Made by a program: the position numbers and the translations under genes. The notes beneath the pieces are model-generated. The model was not told the DNA's origin. It did not search any database and saw only the letters and a list, made by a program, of their open reading frames with translations. From Bacteroidales bacterium (lineage in GTDB: Bacteria; Bacteroidota; Bacteroidia; Bacteroidales; Lentimicrobiaceae), in assembly GCA_022837485.1 (NCBI GenBank), contig JALHHH010000084.1:1-11861 (forward strand): a DNA stretch of 11,861 bases, in the 5' to 3' direction. This document shows, piece by piece, positions 1-5,034 of this stretch (position 1 is the first letter of the stretch; each line of letters starts with the position of its first letter).

Positions 1-720
1 ATTGCCTTTGTGGGATACTTCGTATGGGGACACCATATGTTTACCTCAGGAATGAGTTCCACCTCACGCTGGGTGTTCTCGCTCCTTACCTTTCTGGTTG
101 CAATTCCTTCCGCAATCAAAGTATTTAACTGGACTGCCACCCTTTACAAAGGTTCCATCAACATTCAGACACCCTTTTTGTGGTCAATAGCTTTTATCTT
201 CGTATTTATGATAGGGGGATTTTCAGGCCTTGTTGTCGGATCCCTGGCGACCGACATTCACGTGCACGATACTGCCTTTGTGGTTGCCCATTTCCATTAC
301 ATCGTATTCGGAGGAACAGGATTTGCTTTCTTCGGAGCCCTGCATTACTGGTATCCGAAAATGTTTGCCCGGGTTTACAACTTCAAAATTGCAAACATTG
401 GGCTGCTGATATTCTTCATCGGATTCAATCTGCTGTATTTCCCGATGTTTTATCTGGGAATGCTTGGGATGCCCCGCCGTTATTACGACTATCTGCCGAT
501 GTTCCATTCAGCCAATACTCTGTCGACCATTGGATCGTGGATAATGGCTGCCGGACTTCTGGTAATCATCATCAATCTGGCCCGGGCACGCAGGGGTAAA
601 GGTAAAGAAGTGGATGATCCGTGGGATGGCAAGACCCTTGAGTGGCAGATTGCCTCTCCCCCGCCCGTTGAGAATTTCGAACAAATTCCGGTAGTTGAAC
701 ACGGACCCTATGAATACTAA
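1..720 (+). CDS. ctaD: Cytochrome c oxidase subunit I, C-terminal part (5' end outside window)
   Basis: This is the C-terminal 239 residues of the catalytic subunit of a heme-copper oxidase, which reduces O2 to water and pumps protons in the cytoplasmic membrane. The frame is open from base 1, so the true start lies outside. Visible residues (fragment numbering) are the two CuB histidines in GHHMFTSGM (H11, H12), the K-pathway lysine in PSAIKVFNW (K40), the His-Asp pair near the Mg site (H89, D90), and the heme a3 and heme a ligands in VVAHFHY (H97, H99). The motif GMPRRYYDY follows, and then the last membrane helix and a soluble tail. Against the bovine sequence, the K-pathway Thr in PTGVKVF is Ser, GGLTG is GGFSG, and HDTYY is HDTAF. 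It is the first gene seen in the ctaDEFCB run, 12 bp before ctaE. Family assignment is secure. The exact oxidase subtype is inferred. Confidence 0.96.
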   Translation: MAFVGYFVWGHHMFTSGMSSTSRWVFSLLTFLVAIPSAIKVFNWTATLYKGSINIQTPFLWSIAFIFVFMIGGFSGLVVGSLATDIHVHDTAFVVAHFHYIVFGGTGFAFFGALHYWYPKMFARVYNFKIANIGLLIFFIGFNLLYFPMFYLGMLGMPRRYYDYLPMFHSANTLSTIGSWIMAAGLLVIIINLARARRGKGKEVDDPWDGKTLEWQIASPPPVENFEQIPVVEHGPYEY

Positions 721-732
721 ACAGAGGAAGCT

Positions 733-1356
733 ATGGAAACCGTAACCCACACGCATCCGGCTGACGCCCACCGCGACGATACCGCTTCAAAGATCGGTAT
801 GTGGCTGTTTATCTTCACCGAAATCCTGCTTTTCGGCGGACTCTTCATCGTGTATTCGGTTTACCGGTACATGAACCCGGTAGCGTTTCACCTTGCACAC
901 GAGGAACTGAGCATTACCATGGGATTTATCAATACAATCATCCTTCTGGTGAGCAGTGCTACGGTGGCAATCTCCATCTCGGCAATGCAGAAAAACGACC
1001 GCAGAACGACCATGCTCATGCTGGTGGCAACGCTGATCCTGGCAGCTGTTTTTCTTGTCAACAAATATTTTGAATGGGGAGGCAAGTTTGAACACGGATT
1101 GTATCCCGGATCGGATCTGATGAAAAGCCTCAGCAATGGCGATATGCTCTTTTTCAGCCTGTATTTCTTTATGACGGGTTTGCACGGGGTGCATATCATC
1201 ATAGGAATGGTGCTACTGGCAATTACACTGGCAAAAGTAAGGTCGGGAAGGGTGAACGGCGGAAGCTATGCCCTGCTCGAGAACAGCGGGCTGTACTGGC
1301 ATCTGGTCGACCTTATCTGGATTTTTCTGTTTCCCTTGTTTTACCTTATTCATTAA
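733..1356 (+). CDS. ctaE: Cytochrome c oxidase subunit III
   Basis: This is the 207-residue membrane subunit III of the oxidase, which stabilises the proton-pumping core. It has the five-helix form usual for bacterial subunit III. The first helix holds GMWLFIFTEILLFGG with the conserved glutamate E30. The fourth carries TGLHGVHIIIGM, and the last carries LYWHLVDLIWIFLFPL, all family hallmarks. A short His/Asp-rich N-terminus (HTHPADAHRDD) precedes helix 1. The start ATG follows a purine-rich ribosome site (AGAGGAAG) by a few bases and lies 12 bp after the ctaD stop, so it is in the same operon. No defects are seen. Confidence 0.95.
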   Translation: METVTHTHPADAHRDDTASKIGMWLFIFTEILLFGGLFIVYSVYRYMNPVAFHLAHEELSITMGFINTIILLVSSATVAISISAMQKNDRRTTMLMLVATLILAAVFLVNKYFEWGGKFEHGLYPGSDLMKSLSNGDMLFFSLYFFMTGLHGVHIIIGMVLLAITLAKVRSGRVNGGSYALLENSGLYWHLVDLIWIFLFPLFYLIH

Positions 1357-1368
1357 AAGCATACCGGC

Positions 1369-1653
1369 ATGGAAAACGAAAAACATCACATTGTACCATA
1401 TATGACGCACATAATGGTGCTGCTTGGTTTGATTTTACTTACCGTTATTACGGTGCTAATCACCAGTGTTGAACTGGGCGCTTACAATACGGCCGCAGCG
1501 ATGCTGATAGCATCCCTTAAAGGCGCGGTTGTACTGCTTTACTTTATGCACCTTAAATTCGACCATAAGATTTACTGGATAATGGTAAGTCTGGTGATAG
1601 CCATTTTTACTGCAGTTATTGTAGTAACCTTTTTCGATTACCTTTACAGATAG
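1369..1653 (+). CDS. ctaF: Cytochrome c oxidase subunit IV (small accessory subunit)
   Basis: This is a 94-residue membrane protein with three predicted helices, roughly residues 9-31, 36-59 and 66-90. The middle segment ends in LLYFMHLKFDHK, the signature of the prokaryotic CyoD/CtaF-type subunit IV, which helps assemble and stabilise the oxidase. Only this short motif and the topology are strongly conserved in the family, so position matters: it sits between ctaE (12 bp upstream) and ctaC (8 bp downstream). No clear Shine-Dalgarno sequence precedes the ATG, which is common in Bacteroidota. The start chosen puts MENEKHHIVPYMTH before helix 1, the usual short cytoplasmic lead. Confidence 0.88.
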   Translation: MENEKHHIVPYMTHIMVLLGLILLTVITVLITSVELGAYNTAAAMLIASLKGAVVLLYFMHLKFDHKIYWIMVSLVIAIFTAVIVVTFFDYLYR

Positions 1654-1661
1654 GAGAAGAT

Positions 1662-2597
1662 ATGTACTCAGGAGCATCAAACTTTGTTACGACCACCGAT
1701 ACAGCGTTTGCTGTAATCATAGGCATATCGATGGTTTTTCTGATCGGCATTACGGCTACCATGCTGTGGTTTGTATACCGATACAACCGGAAACGCAATC
1801 CGATTGCCACGCAAATCCATGGGAGCAACACGCTGGAAGTGATTTGGACGGTAATCCCCACCATCCTTGTTTTGGTTATGTTTTTTTACGGATGGAAGGG
1901 CTATGCACCCATGCGAAATGCCCCCGATGACGCCATGAAAATTAGGGCCACCGCACGCATGTGGTCGTGGCTTTTTGAATATGAAAACGGCATCAAAACC
2001 GATACTCTTTACGTTCCGGTGAATAAAGCGGTAGCACTCGACCTGATTTCGGTTGACGTTATTCACAGCCTGTATATTCCGGCATTCAGGGTAAAAGAGG
2101 ATATGGTACCCGGAAAAACCAATAAGATGTGGTTTGTGGGACAGAAAGAAGGCGCCTACGAACTTTTCTGCACCGAATACTGTGGTCTGTCGCATTCTTA
2201 CATGTTTACCGAAGTGGTTGTTATGTCTGAAAATGAATTTGCCACATGGTATGCGGAAAAATCAGACACTACAGGACGTGCAGCTGCAGCTGCTGTTCCC
2301 GGAACCCTCGGGAAAGAGCTTGTGAAGCAAAACGGTTGCGTTGCCTGCCACTCCCTCGACGGATCCAAACTGATAGGTCCTTCGTTTAAAGGACTTTACG
2401 GAAGTCAGCACAAGGTTATGACCGGCAATCAGGAGCGGGAAATCACCGTAGACGATGAATACATCGTCCGTGCGATTTACGAGCCGGATGCCGATGTAGC
2501 AGCCGGATATATAAAAGGACAGATGATTTCGTATCGGAAGGAATTGACGGAACAGGATGTAAACGAAATCATTGAATTCCTTAAAACCCTGAAATGA
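1662..2597 (+). CDS. ctaC: Cytochrome c oxidase subunit II with fused C-terminal cytochrome c domain
   Basis: This is the 311-residue electron-entry subunit. Two membrane helices (about residues 14-39 and 58-80) lead into a periplasmic CuA cupredoxin domain. The CuA ligands are visible as H135 in VDVIHSLYIP and as C170, E172, C174, H178 and M181 in CTEYCGLSHSYM. After an Ala-rich linker (about 205-213) comes a class I cytochrome c domain with the heme site CVACH (226-230) and a probable axial methionine, M288, in KGQMISY. The fused heme domain makes this a caa3-type subunit II, so electrons can enter from a quinol:cytochrome c complex or a small soluble cytochrome. There is no cleavable lipoprotein signal; the first helix probably acts as an anchor. 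A good ribosome site (TAGGAGA) lies just upstream. The stop overlaps the ctaB start as ATGA, suggesting translational coupling. Subunit II comes after I, III and IV here, whereas many operons place it first. Confidence 0.95.
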   Translation: MYSGASNFVTTTDTAFAVIIGISMVFLIGITATMLWFVYRYNRKRNPIATQIHGSNTLEVIWTVIPTILVLVMFFYGWKGYAPMRNAPDDAMKIRATARMWSWLFEYENGIKTDTLYVPVNKAVALDLISVDVIHSLYIPAFRVKEDMVPGKTNKMWFVGQKEGAYELFCTEYCGLSHSYMFTEVVVMSENEFATWYAEKSDTTGRAAAAAVPGTLGKELVKQNGCVACHSLDGSKLIGPSFKGLYGSQHKVMTGNQEREITVDDEYIVRAIYEPDADVAAGYIKGQMISYRKELTEQDVNEIIEFLKTLK

Positions 2598-3433
2598 GAC
2601 TGAGCCTGCCTGCTTATGTTTTTCTTATAGCCAGGCTTTGCAAGTTCAGGATCTCGCTGCCGGTAGCGCTCACTGCCTTTACGGGATATCTGGCTCATAA
2701 CGGGCGCTGGTCGTACGATGCCATTGCTCCTGTTGCCGGAGTATTTTTACTTGCTTCGGCTGCCTCGGCGCTTAACCAGGTACAGGAAAGAAACACCGAT
2801 CGCCGAATGGCACGTACGGCAGGTAGACCGCTTCCCTCCGGTCAACTAAGCCTGAAAAGCGCAGTATTGTGGATTGTTCTCTTTACTATTGCCGGATCGC
2901 TTCTGCTGGCATTTAAAGGCGGGCTGATGGCCACGGCACTTGGTTGGCTCACCTACTTGTGGTACAATGGAATATATACTCCTCTGAAAAAGAAAACGGC
3001 ATTTGCAGCCGTTCCGGGAGGAGTGGTAGGAGCGCTTCCGCCAATGATCGGCTGGGTAGCATCCGGCGGATCGCCTGTAAGTCCGGCAGCCCTGTCGCTG
3101 GCACTATTTATGTTTCTTGTTCAGGTTCCGCATTTCTGGCTGCTGCTGCTCAGGTTTGGCAATGAATACCGGGAGGCGGGACTCAAATCGCTCACCGAGC
3201 GTCTCGACACTGTACGTATCCACAGGCTAACGATTGCCTGGATAACGGCAACAGCTTCCTCAGCCATTATAATGCCCGTGTTTTTTTCATTCCGTTTCCC
3301 TTTATCCGTGTGGCTTCTATGGCTCAGTTCGGCAGCGATGGCAATTGCATTTCTGATTCTTCTGCCGGGAAGTGCAAAAGCGCGAGATGTATTTTTGGTA
3401 ATAATGATAATCTGCCTGGATGTTCTTCTCTGA
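2594..3433 (+). CDS. ctaB: Heme O synthase-like protoheme IX farnesyltransferase
   Basis: This 279-residue UbiA-superfamily membrane enzyme would transfer a farnesyl group to heme b, giving heme O, the precursor of oxidase heme A. About eight or nine hydrophobic segments are visible. The first polar motif is NQVQERNTD (61-69), followed by MARTAGRPLPSG, a CtaB hallmark. YNGIYTPLKKKTAFAAVPGG (124-143) and GALPPMIGW follow, also typical. The second polar motif is divergent: where CtaB usually reads DDYxxAGxPM, this has NEYREAGLKSL (190-200), losing one Asp and the Pro-Met pair. Length fits the family. The gene overlaps ctaC by 4 bp and closes the operon. A heme A synthase (CtaA) is not in the window. 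Its position in an oxidase operon makes heme O synthase much more likely than another UbiA prenyltransferase. Confidence 0.86.
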   Translation: MRLSLPAYVFLIARLCKFRISLPVALTAFTGYLAHNGRWSYDAIAPVAGVFLLASAASALNQVQERNTDRRMARTAGRPLPSGQLSLKSAVLWIVLFTIAGSLLLAFKGGLMATALGWLTYLWYNGIYTPLKKKTAFAAVPGGVVGALPPMIGWVASGGSPVSPAALSLALFMFLVQVPHFWLLLLRFGNEYREAGLKSLTERLDTVRIHRLTIAWITATASSAIIMPVFFSFRFPLSVWLLWLSSAAMAIAFLILLPGSAKARDVFLVIMIICLDVLL

Positions 3434-3451
3434 AACTGTTCAGTCCTTTTT
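3430..3451 (+). terminator. Weak candidate terminator of the cta operon
   Basis: CTGAA (3430-3434) and TTCAG (3439-3443) form a 5-bp stem with a 4-base loop, followed by TCC and five T residues. It overlaps the ctaB stop codon and lies between two convergent genes whose stop codons are only 6 bp apart. The stem is short and AT-rich, so termination here is only a suggestion. Confidence 0.3.
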
Positions 3452-3613
3452 AAATAAACAATACCCCAGATAAAGGAAGCTGCCTGCCAGAAACGCGATG
3501 TTAACAGTGCGTGCAAAAGGCGGAGCGCCTGCAGGCCATATCTGACCAAGCAATACCATTGCATTCATAATCAGCAGCACAGCGGTAACGATACGAAAAA
3601 TGGAACTTTTCAT
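3440..3613 (-). CDS. Small hydrophobic protein of unknown function (57 aa)
   Basis: This is an open frame of 57 codons starting MKSSIFRIVTAVLLI and ending GYCLFKKD. I do not recognise the family. Two hydrophobic stretches are visible, about residues 5-26 and 37-54, separated by a Pro/Gly-rich turn (WPAGAPPFAR), with positive charges at both ends. That is the pattern of a two-helix inner-membrane miniprotein. The stop is 6 bp from the convergent ctaB stop. Support for a real gene comes from the regular hydrophobic pattern, the tight packing against ctaB, and a -7 box (TACTTTTG) about 49 bp upstream of the ATG. There is no obvious Shine-Dalgarno sequence. A role in the oxidase cannot be claimed, because it faces the opposite way. 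Confidence 0.55.
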   Translation of the reverse strand: MKSSIFRIVTAVLLIMNAMVLLGQIWPAGAPPFARTVNIAFLAGSFLYLGYCLFKKD

Positions 3614-3640
3614 ACGCAATGCATTTTAAAGAAAGACTTT

Positions 3641-3656
3641 ACGGAAACGGTTCCGT
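3641..3656. repeat. Perfect 6-bp inverted repeat at the probable start of the 57-aa gene transcript
   Basis: ACGGAA, a 4-base spacer ACGG, then TTCCGT. The repeat begins about 6 bp beyond the -7 box at 3662-3669 and so covers the expected transcription start of the small - strand gene. It could be an operator or a 5'-end hairpin. No regulator can be named. Confidence 0.35.
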
Positions 3657-3661
3657 AGAGA

Positions 3662-3669
3662 CAAAAGTA
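3662..3669 (-). promoter_or_regulatory. Candidate Bacteroidota -7 box for the 57-aa gene
   Basis: On the - strand this reads TACTTTTG, a full match to the Bacteroidota consensus TAnnTTTG. It sits between the stop of the 61-aa gene and the start of the 57-aa gene, giving a leader of about 40 nt. No good -33 TTG/TTTG element is seen at the usual distance, so this is a motif match only. Confidence 0.45.
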
Positions 3670-3680
3670 AGGAAATACCG

Positions 3681-3866
3681 CTAAGCGGCGAGGTGTTTCA
3701 GCAGTTCATACACTAAAAAAGCCGGCCATACCAACGATTTCAGGAACCCAAGTACGCCTGCCCAGAATCCCACAGCCGTAGAAATGTAATAAATAGCTGC
3801 ACCAATCAGTCCGAGTCCGTAAATGGCGCCGGCAGGACCGTTGTTTTGAACGTGTTCTTTTGTCAT
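3681..3866 (-). CDS. Small conserved two-helix membrane protein (61 aa)
   Basis: This is a 61-residue protein with a short polar N-terminus (MTKEHVQNNGPAG), a first hydrophobic segment (about 14-31, AIYGLGLIGAAIYYISTA), a turn, and a second segment (about 34-57) containing GVLGFLKSLVWPAFLVYELL. The pattern GPAGAIYGLG followed by LKSLVWPAFLVY matches short uncharacterised proteins I recall from Bacteroidota and some Actinobacteria, annotated only as hypothetical. No catalytic or metal-binding residues are visible. A -7 box lies about 42 bp upstream of the ATG, so it may be its own transcription unit. Ribosome-site sequence is poor. That it is a real gene is fairly secure; its role is unknown. 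Confidence 0.75.
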   Translation of the reverse strand: MTKEHVQNNGPAGAIYGLGLIGAAIYYISTAVGFWAGVLGFLKSLVWPAFLVYELLKHLAA

Positions 3867-3907
3867 GTTGGAATATTTTTGGTTAATAACGATGGGATAA
3901 TCATCTT

Positions 3908-3915
3908 CAAAGATA
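3908..3915 (-). promoter_or_regulatory. Candidate Bacteroidota -7 box for the 61-aa gene
   Basis: On the - strand this reads TATCTTTG, a full match to TAnnTTTG. It would give a leader of about 35 nt before the ATG at 3866. A TGTG about 18 bp further upstream (+ strand CACA at 3934-3937) is the only hint of a -33 element. Confidence 0.5.
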
Positions 3916-4175
3916 TAGATTTTCTCGATTCGACACAGGATACCTTTATACCAATCCCCGATACAAATATCATTAACAAGGTGAAAGCAAAAGGACGAGA
4001 AATTAGTTTATCGATTAATTTACAATCACTTGCACTTCCATTTTTCCAATCTTTCAGGACTAAAATCCTGATTTCCTGTTAAAGTCTGAAACTGATAAGC
4101 GGATAATCATGGAGGCTCATTCGCAGAGAATGAAAAATAATCGGGTCTCGATGCATGAACGCACTCCAATGCAAA
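3916..4175. other. Intergenic stretch without a convincing gene
   Basis: Together with its flanks this is the largest gene-free stretch in the window (3867-4235). It is AT-rich, and I see no coding frame with a recognisable product on either strand. Two small hairpins are present: TCAGGA/TCCTGA with a 6-base loop (4054-4071), and TCATTC/GAATGA with a 5-base loop around 4118-4134. Neither is followed by a U-tract in an orientation that fits a neighbouring gene. No tRNA or recognisable structured RNA is apparent by eye. Confidence 0.5.
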
Positions 4176-4207
4176 CAGCCGGAATTCCCGTAAAGGCTTT
4201 CCGGCTG
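4176..4207 (-). terminator. Probable terminator after fabG
   Basis: CAGCCGGAA (4176-4184) pairs perfectly with TTCCGGCTG (4199-4207), giving a 9-bp GC-rich stem with a 14-base loop. In the - direction it begins 28 bp after the fabG stop and is followed by only a short T run (TTTG). Placement and stem strength fit the end of the glycogen-fabG transcript, though the U-tract is weak. Confidence 0.6.
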
Positions 4208-4235
4208 CAGCGGCAAGTTCACTGATTTGCGGCAA

Positions 4236-4982
4236 TTACATATGCATTCCGCCGCAAACGCTTATCACCTGACCGGTGACATAAGAAGAAAGTTCAGAGC
4301 CGAGGAAAACGCAAACATCGGCCACATCTTCGGGTTTTCCACCGCGTTTGAGTGGAATTCCTTCTATCCAGTTCTTCCGGACATCCTCAGGCAGTTTTGC
4401 TGTCATATCGGTTTCAATGAATCCGGGAGCGATGGCATTGCAACGGATACTGCGTGAGCCAAGTTCCTGGGCTATGGATTTGGTAAAACCTACAAGACCG
4501 GCCTTGGAAGCCGAATAGTTACTTTGTCCGGCATTTCCTGAAAGGCCTACCACGGAGCTCATATTGATGATGGATCCGCTGCGCTGCTTCAGCATTACTT
4601 TCTGCACGGCCTTGGTCATATTGAAAATTGACTTAAGGTTCACTTTTATTACGAGGTCCCAGTCGGATTCGGCCATACGCATCAGAAGGTTATCGCGGGT
4701 AATACCGGCGTTATTAACCAGAATATCGATGCGTCCGAAATCGGCTACAACATTTTCGATCAGTTTATCGCTGTCTTCGAAGGAGCTGGCATCCGAAGCA
4801 TAACCTTTTACTTTTACGCCGAGACCTTCAATTTCCTTTTCAAGTGCGATGGCATTCTCATCGTAGTTAAGATCGGAGAAGGCCACACTGGCTCCCTGAG
4901 CTGCATATTTCAGGGCGATGGCTTTGCCTATTCCTCGGGCACCCCCTGTGACAAGCGCAATTTTTCCTTCAAGTAATTTCAT
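4236..4982 (-). CDS. fabG: 3-oxoacyl-[acyl-carrier-protein] reductase
   Basis: This is a 248-residue short-chain dehydrogenase of the FabG type, which uses NADPH to reduce 3-oxoacyl-ACP in each round of fatty acid elongation in the cytoplasm. The cofactor motif TGGARGIG is at 12-19, NNAG at 90-93, and the active-site Asn is at about N115. The catalytic triad is S143, Y156 and K160 (YSASK). PGFIETDMT (186-194) and the C-terminal VTGQVISVCGGM are characteristic of FabG rather than of other SDR enzymes. Length is normal for the family. No other fatty acid genes are nearby. It lies 52 bp after the GT3-GT35 gene on the same strand with no terminator or -7 box between them, so co-transcription is likely. 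An SDR with a different ketone substrate is the main alternative. Confidence 0.9.
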   Translation of the reverse strand: MKLLEGKIALVTGGARGIGKAIALKYAAQGASVAFSDLNYDENAIALEKEIEGLGVKVKGYASDASSFEDSDKLIENVVADFGRIDILVNNAGITRDNLLMRMAESDWDLVIKVNLKSIFNMTKAVQKVMLKQRSGSIINMSSVVGLSGNAGQSNYSASKAGLVGFTKSIAQELGSRSIRCNAIAPGFIETDMTAKLPEDVRKNWIEGIPLKRGGKPEDVADVCVFLGSELSSYVTGQVISVCGGMHM

Positions 4983-4992
4983 CGGTTTGTAG

Positions 4993-5020
4993 TTTTAAGT
5001 ATTAATTTTTAAGTATTGAT
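4993..5020. repeat. Two tandem 14-bp AT-rich repeats upstream of fabG
   Basis: TTTTAAGTATTAAT (4993-5006) is followed directly by TTTTAAGTATTGAT (5007-5020), 13 of 14 bases identical. They fill about half of the 52-bp gap between the fusion gene and fabG, ending 11 bp before the fabG ATG. On the - strand they make an A-rich leader, which may help ribosome binding in Bacteroidota. They could equally be a chance duplication. Confidence 0.6.
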
Positions 5021-5034
5021 GCGGTAAAACAGCC

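Noticed and set aside
3874..3881. TATTTTTG on the + strand, a match to the -7 consensus.
   Set aside because: It points into the gene-free stretch and towards the 3' end of fabG, with no + strand gene downstream and no matching -33 element at a normal distance.
4054..4071. TCAGGA/TCCTGA hairpin as a terminator.
   Set aside because: It has only 6 bp and no T-run after it on either strand, and no gene ends near it.
3846..4082. A 78-codon + strand open frame in the large intergenic stretch.
   Set aside because: It overlaps the start of the well-supported 61-aa gene, has no ribosome site, and gives an unrecognised product with no domain pattern. It is more likely chance in AT-rich DNA.
4079..4156. 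A 25-codon - strand frame starting MHRDPIIF.
   Set aside because: Too short, no promoter or ribosome signal, and nothing in its sequence suggests a real peptide.
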